Shown here in pieces: positions 25,530 to 34,510 of a stretch of DNA of 64,000 nucleotides (the stretch's first letter is position 1; every line of letters begins with the position of its first letter). Source of the DNA: Turicibacter sp. TJ11 (GTDB lineage Bacteria; Bacillota_I; Bacilli_A; MOL361; Turicibacteraceae); assembly GCF_021497505.1 (NCBI RefSeq), contig NZ_CP069349.1, positions 707,861-771,860 of the forward strand. The letters run 5' to 3'. The notes under the pieces were generated by a model, which searched no databases, was not told the DNA's origin, and saw only the letters and a program-made list of their open reading frames with translations. The translations under genes and the position numbers were made by a program.

Positions 25530-26465
25530 TTATAGATTGAGTTGTTGAATGAACGATTTCATGAGCGATGCAGAGGTTTGAAGTTTTGTTAATTCACTGT
25601 CATTTAAATCAACGGCTAGTACTTTTTCGACTCCGTTTTTACCAATAATGGATGGTAAACTAAGTGACACATCCGATATACCGTACTCCCCATGTAAAAC
25701 GGATGACACAGGTAGTATTCTTCGTTCATTTCTTAAAATGGCTTCCGCTACGACTTTGATCGCATCAGCGATGCTATAGCAGTTAGGACCTTTCATCTTC
25801 CAAACATCAAACGCTGTTTGTTTGACTTCATTTTCTATCCCTGCTTTAAAATCATCGTCTAGTGGAAATCGAATGACTTTAGCATAGTCTTCAACCAAGC
25901 AACCTGCAATCGTTGTTTTGCTCCAAGCAATGACTTGTGAATCACCATGTTCTCCAATCACATACCCATCAATTGAGCGTGCATCTAACTGAAAGACTTG
26001 GCTTAAAAAGTAGTTCAGCCTTGACGTATCAATGACCGTTCCTAAACCGATGACTCTTGATTGAGGCAGATGAGAGATTTGATGAGCGGCGTATGTTAAA
26101 AGATCAACAGGATTGGTGACGATTAACAGACAAGCATTAGGGCTGTAAGTTAGAGCTTGGGGAAGAATGTCTTTTAAGATGTCAATGTTTTTTTGAAGCG
26201 GGATGAGGCGAGACTCGCCCACCTTTTCAGGCACACCTACGGTGATAATGATTAAATCAGAGTCAGCACTATCTGCATAAGTTCCTGAATAAAGGGTGAC
26301 TGGTTTTGATAAAGGGATGCCATGCGCGATATCAAGCGCATTTCCCATAGCTTGTTGAGAATTGATATCTATCATCACAATTTCATCTGCAATGGCATGC
26401 GTACATAACGTATAAGCCGTTGTTGCTCCTACGGCACCAGCCCCAATGATTGTAATTTTACTCAC
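25530..26465 (-). CDS. ldh: L-lactate/2-hydroxyacid dehydrogenase with atypical specificity residue
   Basis: A 311-residue NAD-dependent enzyme of the LDH/MDH superfamily. The Rossmann motif is GAGAVG (8-13). Active-site residues are Arg86 (GESRL), Asp146 and Arg149 (VIDTSR) and the catalytic His173 (GEHGDSQ). In lactate dehydrogenases the loop reads NQKPGE, with Gln102 (standard numbering) setting pyruvate specificity; in malate dehydrogenases it is Arg. Here the loop is PEKVGE, with Glu80 at that place. It is probably still a 2-hydroxyacid dehydrogenase, but pyruvate may not be the best substrate. Confidence 0.85.
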   Translation of the reverse strand: MSKITIIGAGAVGATTAYTLCTHAIADEIVMIDINSQQAMGNALDIAHGIPLSKPVTLYSGTYADSADSDLIIITVGVPEKVGESRLIPLQKNIDILKDILPQALTYSPNACLLIVTNPVDLLTYAAHQISHLPQSRVIGLGTVIDTSRLNYFLSQVFQLDARSIDGYVIGEHGDSQVIAWSKTTIAGCLVEDYAKVIRFPLDDDFKAGIENEVKQTAFDVWKMKGPNCYSIADAIKVVAEAILRNERRILPVSSVLHGEYGISDVSLSLPSIIGKNGVEKVLAVDLNDSELTKLQTSASLMKSFIQQLNL

Positions 26466-26692
26466 TTCTTAAACACCTCCATTAATAATGATGTGTTAGT
26501 TTATTTATACGATGGTTTAGGCGGAGTGTGAGGCTAATGAAGCAAAGATACGTTTTAAAATACTCATTCATTTAATTTTATGCACGTTTTACTTTATTAG
26601 GGAGCGCTTAAAATATTAGTTATCAAATGAATTAATAAAAACATATACTAGACTATAGTCATGAGATGAAGTCTTTAAGGGGAGTGTTTGGG

Positions 26693-27169
26693 ATGGAGAT
26701 TGAAAATTGTGTTGAGGTCAAGATAAGTGGTCCAAAAGATCAGATGAATCATTATTTAGAGTGGATTAAACAATCCGCAGAATATCGGTATGGCACGGGA
26801 GGTCATCAATCAAAGGAAAATCTGGATTATTATTTAACGGAATCGGTAAACGAGAACTCTTGTTGGAAATTTTCAAGTTCTAATTTAAAGCATAAAGTTC
26901 GTCTGTTTGAACGTGGAAAAAAAGAAGTGTTCAAATATCGAGTAAATTACATGATTAATTATAGTAATCATGAACTAACGGACGAGGCTTGGTTTCAGTT
27001 AAACGAAATGGATCATGAACAGGCTATTTTTCAGGATTTAGTGAATCACTTTAATCCGATGCCTACCTGTATCGCTAAGTTATGTCCCGATTTAAAGGTA
27101 TCAATAAAGTGGGATAGTTACTATATTGAACATCAGTATGGTTCAAAATATGATGAAGATATGATTTAA
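26693..27169 (+). CDS. Hypothetical soluble protein
   Basis: 158 residues from ATG 26693, since AAGGGGAGTG lies ahead of it. No signal or membrane segment. It contains VKISGPKDQMNHYLEWIKQS, KHKVRLFERGKKEVFKYRV and a terminal KWDSYYIEHQYGS. Alternating strands suggest a small alpha-beta fold. I do not recognise it. Confidence 0.55.
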   Translation: MEIENCVEVKISGPKDQMNHYLEWIKQSAEYRYGTGGHQSKENLDYYLTESVNENSCWKFSSSNLKHKVRLFERGKKEVFKYRVNYMINYSNHELTDEAWFQLNEMDHEQAIFQDLVNHFNPMPTCIAKLCPDLKVSIKWDSYYIEHQYGSKYDEDMI

Positions 27170-27175
27170 TCATTT

Positions 27176-27211
27176 GAAATTGCACAGTTTGACTAAAGGT
27201 GCAATTTTTTC
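27176..27211 (+). terminator. Terminator after the 26693 gene
   Basis: AAATTGCAC pairs with GTGCAATTT and is followed by a T-run. Confidence 0.8.
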
Positions 27212-27313
27212 ATGCTTGAAACGATACATTTACGACACATTGTTTGGTTTATTGTGGAATTGTTTATGAAAGAATATGCTATAATGATAAAGATGAAAGG
27301 GAGGGGATTTAAG

Positions 27314-27961
27314 ATGAGTCATCGATTGTTAACCGTTAAAGGAAGTGGGCAAGGGTCTTTACCACCAGATTACATCGAGATTTCAATGTTTTTAGAAGCT
27401 AAGGCAGAGCAATATGAAGAGGTTGTGCTCATTGCTCAAACGAAGCTTGAACAATTACGTGAGTGTTTAAAAGCCGTCGGTATTTCAACGACTGATTTAA
27501 AAACAACAAGTTTTAATTTAGATACAGATTATGAACAAGTTAAAGATGAAAGTGGAAATTATGTTCAAGTCTTTCGTGGCTATGTGATTCGCCATCGACT
27601 AAAACTAGGATTTCCATTAGATAATAAAAAGTTAGGAATGGTCGTTCAAGCGATTAGTAGTTGTCCATCGTATGCTGAGTTTTCCATTAAATATCTATTA
27701 AAGGATCAAAATCAATTAAAAGCATTAATGCTTGCAGATGCGGTTAAACAGGCAACGAATCAGGCACAAGTGTTAGCAAAAAGTGCAAATGTGACGTTAG
27801 GACCGATTCAAACGATTGATTACGGAACGGTTGATCTTCCGTTTCAACCTCGTGAAATCATGTATAATGAATTAGATAACTATTCAGTCGCTTTAATGGA
27901 CTTGCAGCCGGAAGATATCACTGCAACAGAGACAGTAACGATTGTTTGGGAGATTTTCTAA
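27314..27961 (+). CDS. SIMPL-domain (DUF541) protein
   Basis: 215 residues from ATG 27314, after AAAGGGAGGGGATTTAAG. The SIMPL/DUF541 pattern is clear: LTVKGSGQGSLPPDYIEISM, LRECLKAVGISTTDLKTTSF and a GYVIRHRLKLGF strand. The C-terminus is typical (PEDITATETVTIVWEI). Most family members are secreted or periplasmic, whereas this one has no signal peptide. Function unknown; related proteins are linked to stress responses. It may be co-transcribed with the peptidase 33 bp downstream. Confidence 0.85.
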   Translation: MSHRLLTVKGSGQGSLPPDYIEISMFLEAKAEQYEEVVLIAQTKLEQLRECLKAVGISTTDLKTTSFNLDTDYEQVKDESGNYVQVFRGYVIRHRLKLGFPLDNKKLGMVVQAISSCPSYAEFSIKYLLKDQNQLKALMLADAVKQATNQAQVLAKSANVTLGPIQTIDYGTVDLPFQPREIMYNELDNYSVALMDLQPEDITATETVTIVWEIF

Positions 27962-27994
27962 GAAGCGATAACAAGTAAAGAAGGGAGCTTTTAC

Positions 27995-29047
27995 ATGAAT
28001 AAAGCTTTTTTATATGAGATGATTCAAACACCTTCTCCATCAGGAGGTGAATTTGAATTACAAAAGAAAATCATGACTTATATGAAAGAGGTCGTGGATA
28101 CATTTGAAACCGATGTAACAGGAAACGTAATCAGTGTTTTAAACAAGGAATCGTCATGTAAAGTGTTGTTAGCCGGTCATGTCGATGAGATTGGACTCAT
28201 GGTGACAATGATTACAGAAGATGGTTTCTTAAAAGTGACTAATGTCGGAGGTGTTCGCGCGCCGCTATATTTAGGACAAAAGGTTCAAGTTTTAACCGAC
28301 ACTCAAATCGTAAATGGTGTCGTTGGTTATCATCAGTCTTTACTTGAAAGTAAATCACTAAAAGCGTCTGAGTTATTTATTGATATTGGCGCCACATCAA
28401 AAGAAGAGGCGTTAACGCTTGTTAAACCAGGTGATTATGTCGTGGCGGCTACTGATTATTGTGAGTTGATGAATAACTGTATTTCAGGACGTGCCCTTGA
28501 CAATCGTTTAGGAGCTTTCATTGTCATTGAGGCGTTACGACGTGCGAAAGAATTAGGCGCAAGTGTTGGTATTTACAGCGCCACAACTGTGGGAGAAGAA
28601 ACAACGATGCGTGGAGCAGTTTGGGCCGCTAAACGTGTGAAACCAACGCTTGCCTTAGTTGTAGATGTTACTTTTGCGACAGACTATGAAGGTACTCACA
28701 AAGAAGAAATTGGAGAAATTAAAGTTGGGTATGGTCCTGTGTTAGCGAATGGATCCATCATTAATAACGAGTTGAATAAGAAATTAGCGTGTTTAGCCCA
28801 GTCATTAAACATGAATATTCAGTATGAAGCAGCGCCTGGACGAACAGGAACGGATGGCGATCGCATTCATCTTGAAAACGACGGGATTCCATTAGCTTTA
28901 ATTTCAATCCCGCTTCGCTATATGCACTCATCAAGTGAAGTCGGATCGTTAACGGATGTGGAGCAAATCATTGAATTGATTGCTCATTTCTTAGTTAATC
29001 TAGATGAATCAGTGAACCTTTCTCCGTATCAAGATGTTTTATTCTAA
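27995..29047 (+). CDS. M42-family aminopeptidase
   Basis: A 350-residue cytoplasmic metallopeptidase (glutamyl or deblocking aminopeptidase, CelM/FrvX family). Metal ligands and active-site motifs are in place: LAGHVDEIGLMV (His, Asp), CISGRALDNRLGAF (bridging Asp), TVGEETTMRGA (Glu pair), VVDVTFATD (Asp) and IPLRYMHSSSEV (His). The insertion domain occupies about residues 70-160. An AAAGAAGGGAGC ribosome binding site precedes the ATG. The typical assembly is a dodecamer that trims peptides. Confidence 0.92.
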   Translation: MNKAFLYEMIQTPSPSGGEFELQKKIMTYMKEVVDTFETDVTGNVISVLNKESSCKVLLAGHVDEIGLMVTMITEDGFLKVTNVGGVRAPLYLGQKVQVLTDTQIVNGVVGYHQSLLESKSLKASELFIDIGATSKEEALTLVKPGDYVVAATDYCELMNNCISGRALDNRLGAFIVIEALRRAKELGASVGIYSATTVGEETTMRGAVWAAKRVKPTLALVVDVTFATDYEGTHKEEIGEIKVGYGPVLANGSIINNELNKKLACLAQSLNMNIQYEAAPGRTGTDGDRIHLENDGIPLALISIPLRYMHSSSEVGSLTDVEQIIELIAHFLVNLDESVNLSPYQDVLF

Positions 29048-29073
29048 TTTTTTAAAAAACTTTTAAAAAAAGG

Positions 29074-29102
29074 TTGCAAAAGCTTTGAAAGGATGATATT
29101 AT
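29074..29102 (+). promoter_or_regulatory. Promoter of the riboswitch transcript
   Basis: TTGCAA (29074-29079) and TATTAT (29097-29102) are separated by 17 bp. Transcription would begin near 29109, about 47 nt ahead of the aptamer. Confidence 0.7.
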
Positions 29103-29155
29103 AAAAGTCCGGAAATAATTAATTTATTTCCTACTCCAAATAGTTATAATATTTT

Positions 29156-29224
29156 ACTTGTATAATTGTTAAGATATGGTTAACTAGTTTCTACCCACGA
29201 CCGATTATCTCGTGGACTACAGGT
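29156..29224 (+). promoter_or_regulatory. Purine riboswitch aptamer (guanine class)
   Basis: All core parts fit. P1 is ACTTGTA / TACAGGT. P2 is GTTAA / TTAAC closing the exact L2 loop GATATGG. J2/3 is TAGTTTCTACC. P3 is CACGA / TCGTG closing an L3 beginning CCG. J3/1 is GAC. The specificity base (position 74 in xpt numbering) is C at 29217, indicating guanine or hypoxanthine rather than adenine. L3 is 9 nt (CCGATTATC) instead of the usual 7. Downstream CTTTTTACTTGTAG can compete with the P1 3' strand. Confidence 0.88.
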
Positions 29225-29265
29225 GAAAGATTTGTATGTCCTCATCATACATCCTTTTTACTTGT

Positions 29266-29301
29266 AGAACACCGAAATGGCCTTCGGTGTTCTTTCTTTT
29301 T
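29266..29301 (+). terminator. Terminator of the riboswitch expression platform
   Basis: AGAACACCGAA-ATGGCC-TTCGGTGTTCT followed by a T-rich tract. The alternative stem that disrupts aptamer P1 ends at the first bases of this hairpin. Confidence 0.85.
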
Positions 29302-29364
29302 AACCAAGAAAATAAAACGTTTTTCTTCTTAGATGAACGAAGATGATAAAACTGAATTCATATG

Positions 29365-29390
29365 AACCTACCCAGCGGGTAGGTTTTTTT
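29365..29390 (+). terminator. Second terminator between riboswitch and next gene
   Basis: AACCTACCC-AGC-GGGTAGGTT followed by a T-run. No ORF of credible quality lies between the two terminators. Confidence 0.88.
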
Positions 29391-29451
29391 GTTGATCAAA
29401 AAACTATGAAATGTTATCAATAAAATCTTTTAATTTTATTTGAAACAGGAG

Positions 29452-29480
29452 TTCCAATTCCAATGATTTGTTGGTACAAT
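29452..29480 (+). promoter_or_regulatory. Probable own promoter of the S1-like gene
   Basis: TTCCAA (29452-29457) and TACAAT (29475-29480) are 17 bp apart. The S1-like gene therefore need not depend on the upstream riboswitch. Confidence 0.5.
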
Positions 29481-29557
29481 AAATTTATAAACGCTTTCTT
29501 ATTTGTTAAAGATTCGTTTAATCTTTGATCCTAATGACTAAACATAGGGGGGATGAA

Positions 29558-30313
29558 ATGGAGAATTTTTCTCATCAAATGGTTCCGTTAAAAATAAAGG
29601 AACCGATAAAAAAGGGGATTGTCAGACTGATTCAGTACGATGTTGTTTTAAAGGATTACGCAATTTGGCTAGATTCTAAAGAGGGGAAGGTTATCATTCC
29701 GCGTCAAGAACTTGAACTATATGACATTAAAGGAAGTTTAAATCACTATATTGGTAGCACACTTGAATATATCACCACAGCTTACGATGCTAATCGTCAT
29801 GTCCACTTAGGATCTTGTAAAAAATTAAAGCAACAAAAACAAGCAGCACTCATCAAACGACTACAAGCGGGGGAAGTGTTTGAGGCTGAAGTCATTCGAT
29901 TCGTTTATTTTGGAGCCTACTTAAATATTGATGGCATTCCGGTCATTTTAAGAAATCAAGACTTCGCAAGTGACTACACGACGGTTGCTGATGTGTATCA
30001 AGAGGGAGATCACATTGAAGTGTGTCATTTAAAAGTCAATGAGAATTTGAAAATTAATGTGCAAGCGGTTCATAAGTACGAATCAAACTCAACCATTACC
30101 ATTGAAGATTTTCAACCTAAAACGGTGGTCTTAGGGTTAGTCCGAAGTGTGAAATCATGGGCCTGCTTTGTCAATATTGCACCTAATTTAGATGCGATTT
30201 GTCCTGTTCCTAGTTACTTTACTGTTAAAGAAGGGATGAAAGTAGCCTTTCGAATTAATCAAGTTCGAATTGAAGAAGGTAGAGTTCGAGGAAAAATTAT
30301 TAAAATTATTTAA
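29558..30313 (+). CDS. S1/OB-like protein, short paralogue
   Basis: 251 residues from ATG 29558 (AGGGGGGATGAA precedes it). It contains an S1-like segment FEAEVIRFVYFGAYLNIDGI (about 110-135). Its C-terminal unit is related to both halves of the 604-residue protein at 23115: VPSYFTVKEGMKVAFRINQV then GRVRGKII. An RNA-binding role is likely by fold. It looks like a single-unit version of the larger protein. Confidence 0.72.
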   Translation: MENFSHQMVPLKIKEPIKKGIVRLIQYDVVLKDYAIWLDSKEGKVIIPRQELELYDIKGSLNHYIGSTLEYITTAYDANRHVHLGSCKKLKQQKQAALIKRLQAGEVFEAEVIRFVYFGAYLNIDGIPVILRNQDFASDYTTVADVYQEGDHIEVCHLKVNENLKINVQAVHKYESNSTITIEDFQPKTVVLGLVRSVKSWACFVNIAPNLDAICPVPSYFTVKEGMKVAFRINQVRIEEGRVRGKIIKII

Positions 30314-30925
30314 TCGTCATTTATTTTTTTAGCATCAGCCTTAAAGAAGTCATTGCTATTAAAGAGAAATAAAATGACATAAGAAATCAATTGATAAGTG
30401 CTGCAAAGTAAAAAATATTGAAGTTTTAATGAAAAAATCATTTATTATATAGATCATAACGCCCTAGCGGCACTCGTATAAACGAAACTAAACGGCTTCT
30501 TGAATGTTAGATTCTAATTTTACCCTAATAGATTAAAAAGGAGACAAGATGAGTCTTTCATTTGTATGCCTTTATTCCTCATTTTAAAGATTTACATCAG
30601 GGAGGTTTTTTCAAAGCTGCCTTCGCACAGGGGGTTTGCATTGATTTTCATAGTAGAAACAGATAAGTATTCTACATCTAAGATAGTCTATAAAAAGCAA
30701 TGATGACTTGACGTACCAAGACATTCTATCGTTCAGAACTCACATTTTATTCTCGAAGAAAATGGATCTACCGCTAGTAGGGTTTAAAAAAATTGTTTGA
30801 AGAAAATTTATTTGGACTTATATATTTTCCTTCCCCAACGAAAGAGTGATGAACTCATACACTGTCTTAAGGTCATTGTTTCATCTTGGGTAATCCTCTG
30901 GTACTTATTGTATGTTTTGCCATAG
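30314..30925. other. Gene-free stretch, possibly decayed DNA
   Basis: About 600 bp with stops in all frames. It is less AT-rich than neighbouring spacers and has patches of coding-like composition (for instance around 30590-30640). I cannot match it to a gene; it may be a decayed ORF or old insertion. Confidence 0.4.
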
Positions 30926-30929
30926 TAAA

Positions 30930-30965
30930 AAAATCATCACGCAAATAGTTGTGATGATTTTTTTA
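30930..30965 (+). terminator. Terminator ahead of the ECF operon
   Basis: AATCATCAC pairs with GTGATGATT around GCAAATAGTT, with T-run. Confidence 0.82.
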
Positions 30966-31153
30966 TTTCATGTTTTACGTTTAAGGAAAATTGGATTTCA
31001 TTGCTAACATGGATTTTATGACTTTATGTGGTAATTCAAAATCTCCTTCTTCATATTTAAATCAATAATTAACCATTTTTTAACAGTTTGTTAACAAAAA
31101 ATGGTGATGATAGTGATAAAGTAGAGCTATAAACGATTAAGGAGGATATTGAG

Positions 31154-32002
31154 ATGAGTTTAAAGAAAAAGTATGAGTTGAATCAATCGCAAAAATTGAT
31201 GGTTTTTGTTTTATCAATGTCATTGTATGGACTATCGATGTTATTTACGGAGTTAATTCCTAAGTTTCAAATTGGATTTGTTGAACTTTCGGTGGAGTAT
31301 TTTGCATTTATTCCTTTAACCCTTTGTATATTATTTGATCCTTTTTCAGCCGCTATTGGAGCGGCAACAGGAGAAATCATTTTTAGTGAAATTATGTTAG
31401 GGCAATTTGGTGGGTTTGGAGAAGTTGAAAAGTTTATCTTATTCTCACTTGGGATGTATGTGGCAGGATTAATGGTGAAAGATCCGAAAAATCGTCGTCA
31501 AATTGCAGTGGCTTCAATTATAGGGGTTGCGATTCATCAATTATTAGCATGTGGCGTTGATATTTTAAAAGTTCAATTTGCCATTGAAGAGTTTGAAGCG
31601 GTCGCTGGATTACCTGAGAGTGTTTACTTTACGGAAGGGTTTGCTTGTTTAAATGATATCTTATTCTCAGGGATTTTATTCTGTATGATTCCAACGATGT
31701 ATTTAGTGCCACGTCTTTATGGAAAAATCGAGCCATTATTAGGGATTCAACCACGTAGCAAAGAATATACCGTTTCATTAACAGAATTGTTTAATGCCAA
31801 AATGATGTTAACGATTGTTGGATGTTTCGTGGCTGCTGTTGGTTTTGAGTTCATGGCTGACTTAGGAATTAATTTTATTGATTGGGAAGCAGAATGGGCA
31901 GAAAGTACACCGGCATTAATTATGGCGATGGCGTTAGCACTTATTGTCGCATTAGGTGTCTTTTTTAAAGTCATGAAAAAACAAGAAAAGGTGAGTGTAT
32001 GA
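31154..32002 (+). CDS. ECF transporter S component, substrate unknown
   Basis: A 282-residue membrane protein with six to seven hydrophobic spans and the acidic, glycine-rich LCILFDPFSAAIGAATGEII and MLGQFGGFGEVEKFILF segments. It is longer than usual S components (about 180-200). It is the first gene of an operon with a fused double ATPase and a T component, so it is the substrate-binding subunit. AAGGAGGATATTGAG precedes the ATG. It overlaps the ATPase gene by 4 bp. The substrate is not identifiable from the sequence. Confidence 0.8.
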   Translation: MSLKKKYELNQSQKLMVFVLSMSLYGLSMLFTELIPKFQIGFVELSVEYFAFIPLTLCILFDPFSAAIGAATGEIIFSEIMLGQFGGFGEVEKFILFSLGMYVAGLMVKDPKNRRQIAVASIIGVAIHQLLACGVDILKVQFAIEEFEAVAGLPESVYFTEGFACLNDILFSGILFCMIPTMYLVPRLYGKIEPLLGIQPRSKEYTVSLTELFNAKMMLTIVGCFVAAVGFEFMADLGINFIDWEAEWAESTPALIMAMALALIVALGVFFKVMKKQEKVSV

Positions 32003-33681
32003 TAAAAATTGAGAATTTGTGTTTTACTTACCCTGGTGCCGATCAACCTCAATTAAATGAGGTTGATCTTGAGATTAAACAAGGGGACTTCGTTGCGATT
32101 GTTGGGAATAATGGGTGTGGGAAATCAACACTTTGTAAGACGTTGAATGGATTGATTCCGCACTATTTTTCTGGGGATTTTTCGGGTCATGTCTGGATTA
32201 ATGAAAAAAATACGCAAGATTATAGTATTGGAGAATTAGCTCAAGAAATTGGCTACGTTTATCAAGATTTTGAAAATCAAATTGTTCGTCCAACAGTCTT
32301 AGATGAAGCTTCGTTTGCTTGTTTGAATTATGCCATGAAAGATTACATTGATCGCGGTCGTGAAGCACTTCAATTAACAGGACTTTATCATAAGGAAGAA
32401 GCCTATATTTGGCAATTAAGTGGAGGACAAAAACATTTATTAGCGTTAGCGGGAGCGATCGCACTTTCGCCTGGGATTGTTATTTTAGATGAACCGATTG
32501 CTCAATTAGATCCTCAACATGCCACGATGATTTATGAGTTATTAAAAAGATTAAATGAAGAACAGAAGATGACGATCATCGTCATTGAGCATCACACGGA
32601 ATTTATTGCTGATTATTGTCACGAAGTGATGATGATGAAGGATGGGCGTATTGCTTGGAAATTACCAACAAAAGAGGCTTTAAATCGAATTGAAGAATTG
32701 CAAGGCATTCATGTCTTTCCGCCACAAGTTACATTAGCCTCTAAACAGGCGCATGAGTGTCAAAAAATTGAAGTTAATGGCCTTTATCCCATCAAAATAG
32801 AAGAGGCTGCACACTTATTTCAATCGAAACGTCTACAAAGAAGTTCAATCAAAAAATATGTTCGTCCAAGTGATGAATGTGTCATCGAGTTTTCAGATGT
32901 TCGCCACGAATATCGAGCGGTTAAAGGTGACAATAAGGTTGCGTTAAATCAGTTTAATTTGAATGTTTATAAAGGTGATAAAATTGCATTGATTGGAAAC
33001 AATGGGGCAGGTAAATCAACGATTTTAAAATTAATGACTGGATTAATGAAACCAAAAGAAGGTTCTGTTACTGTTTGTGATCACGATACAAGAGCCTTTA
33101 GTGCGGAACAGTTATCTTCGTATGTTTCATTAGTTTATCAAAATCCAGAGCAGATGTTTATTAAAGATAATATTTTTGATGATATTGCTTTTTCTATGAA
33201 ACTAAGAGCTTATGAAGATTATGAACAACGAACTCAAGAACTTTTAAAAATGTTTCGATTAGAAAACTTGCGTGACCGTGATGGGCGCTTGTTAAGTGGA
33301 GGCCAGATGCGTCGTGCCTCTTTAGCCATTGGGGTTGCTTTAGGACCAGAGGTCATTTTACTTGATGAGCCGACTGCTAATTTAGATATCGCCACACGAC
33401 AAGAGATTATGAAAATTTTAAATGCCACAAAAGATGTCATGCAAACCGCGATTATTGCGACGCATGATATGCAACTGGTGGCCGAGTGGGCTGATCGAAT
33501 TATTGTGTTAAATAATGGCTATATTATTGCAGATGGTAGCCGAGATGAGATTTTTGGTAATCAACGAATTTGTAGACAAGCCGGAATTAGACCACCTGAT
33601 ATTTATTCATTAGCTAAGTTAGTCGATGATCGAATGAATTGTTATCATATTGAACAATTTGTAGAGGCTTTGGAGGGGTAA
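31999..33681 (+). CDS. ECF transporter ATPase, two ABC domains fused
   Basis: 560 residues holding two complete ABC cassettes in one chain, equivalent to EcfA1 plus EcfA2 (YkoD-like). Domain 1 has Walker A GNNGCGKST (36-44), signature LSGGQK and Walker B IVILDEP. Domain 2 (from about residue 290) has GNNGAGKST, LSGGQMRR and VILLDEPTANLD. The fusion fixes one-to-one stoichiometry and suggests a dedicated, not shared, energising module. It overlaps the S gene by 4 bp and ends 1 bp before the T gene. Confidence 0.92.
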   Translation: MIKIENLCFTYPGADQPQLNEVDLEIKQGDFVAIVGNNGCGKSTLCKTLNGLIPHYFSGDFSGHVWINEKNTQDYSIGELAQEIGYVYQDFENQIVRPTVLDEASFACLNYAMKDYIDRGREALQLTGLYHKEEAYIWQLSGGQKHLLALAGAIALSPGIVILDEPIAQLDPQHATMIYELLKRLNEEQKMTIIVIEHHTEFIADYCHEVMMMKDGRIAWKLPTKEALNRIEELQGIHVFPPQVTLASKQAHECQKIEVNGLYPIKIEEAAHLFQSKRLQRSSIKKYVRPSDECVIEFSDVRHEYRAVKGDNKVALNQFNLNVYKGDKIALIGNNGAGKSTILKLMTGLMKPKEGSVTVCDHDTRAFSAEQLSSYVSLVYQNPEQMFIKDNIFDDIAFSMKLRAYEDYEQRTQELLKMFRLENLRDRDGRLLSGGQMRRASLAIGVALGPEVILLDEPTANLDIATRQEIMKILNATKDVMQTAIIATHDMQLVAEWADRIIVLNNGYIIADGSRDEIFGNQRICRQAGIRPPDIYSLAKLVDDRMNCYHIEQFVEALEG

Positions 33682-33682
33682 A

Positions 33683-34498
33683 ATGAAAGCAACTGAGAAT
33701 ATATTAGACAAGTTTTCGATTGATTATATTCGTAATCAAGTCTTAAAAAATGCGTATGGAAATGATGATACATTTATTGCGAGTTTAGATCCTCGAACTT
33801 TATTATTATGGTATTTATTTTTTGGGGTCGTGCCTTGGTTTGTTGATGATGCCAAGGTTTTACTAGCGTTATTTGCCTTTGTTATCATCACAACGAAGCT
33901 GGCCAAAACAGTTCCATTATTAATGTTTGTCTTTTGTTTAGGGATTTTATCTCAAACGGGTTATTTGTTTATTATTTCTATTTTCTTTGGGGGAAATTTG
34001 GAAACTATTTTAGCTTTATTAGTTTTAAGTTTAAAAGTCGCCGTCGTCTCTTTAGCCTCAATTACTGTCTTTTCAGGAATGGATCCTGATAAATTAGCGA
34101 ATGGGCTATTAGCCTTTGGGTGCCCCGATCAATTTTCATTTAGTATTTCTTTTGGATACCGAATTTTACCGTTAATTATGGAAGAATTTCAAAATATTAT
34201 GTTATCATTTCGTTTACGTGGGACAACACCAGATTCAAAAGGGATTATTGAAAAGTTTCGTTTTTTAGCTTATCAAATTAAGGTTGCCATTTTATCCTTT
34301 TATCCTTTAATGCTAAATATGGCTAAGCGTTCAAGAACAACCGTTGAGGCACTTGAGATGAAAGGTTATAAATATGCAATGAGTAACAAGGCGGTACGTC
34401 AAATGAAGTTATCACACCTGCAATTTACAAGTCGTGATTATTACTTTGCATCAGCGTCGATTTTATATGTCGCCGTTGTATTTGCGATGACATTATAG
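33683..34498 (+). CDS. ECF transporter T component
   Basis: A 271-residue EcfT/CbiQ-type membrane scaffold with about five to six spans. The coupling-helix region carries the family pattern LSFRLRGTT (about residue 175) and VEALEMKGYKYA (about 220), the two Ala-Arg-Gly-like motifs that dock on the ATPases. The gene begins 1 bp after the ATPase stop and is followed 12 bp later by the PHP gene. Confidence 0.88.
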   Translation: MKATENILDKFSIDYIRNQVLKNAYGNDDTFIASLDPRTLLLWYLFFGVVPWFVDDAKVLLALFAFVIITTKLAKTVPLLMFVFCLGILSQTGYLFIISIFFGGNLETILALLVLSLKVAVVSLASITVFSGMDPDKLANGLLAFGCPDQFSFSISFGYRILPLIMEEFQNIMLSFRLRGTTPDSKGIIEKFRFLAYQIKVAILSFYPLMLNMAKRSRTTVEALEMKGYKYAMSNKAVRQMKLSHLQFTSRDYYFASASILYVAVVFAMTL

Positions 34499-34510
34499 GA
34501 GGATAAAAAC

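Noticed and set aside
30314-30925. A hidden protein gene in the long spacer before the ECF operon
   Set aside because: All frames are broken by stops within short distances and no ribosome binding site precedes any remaining ORF.
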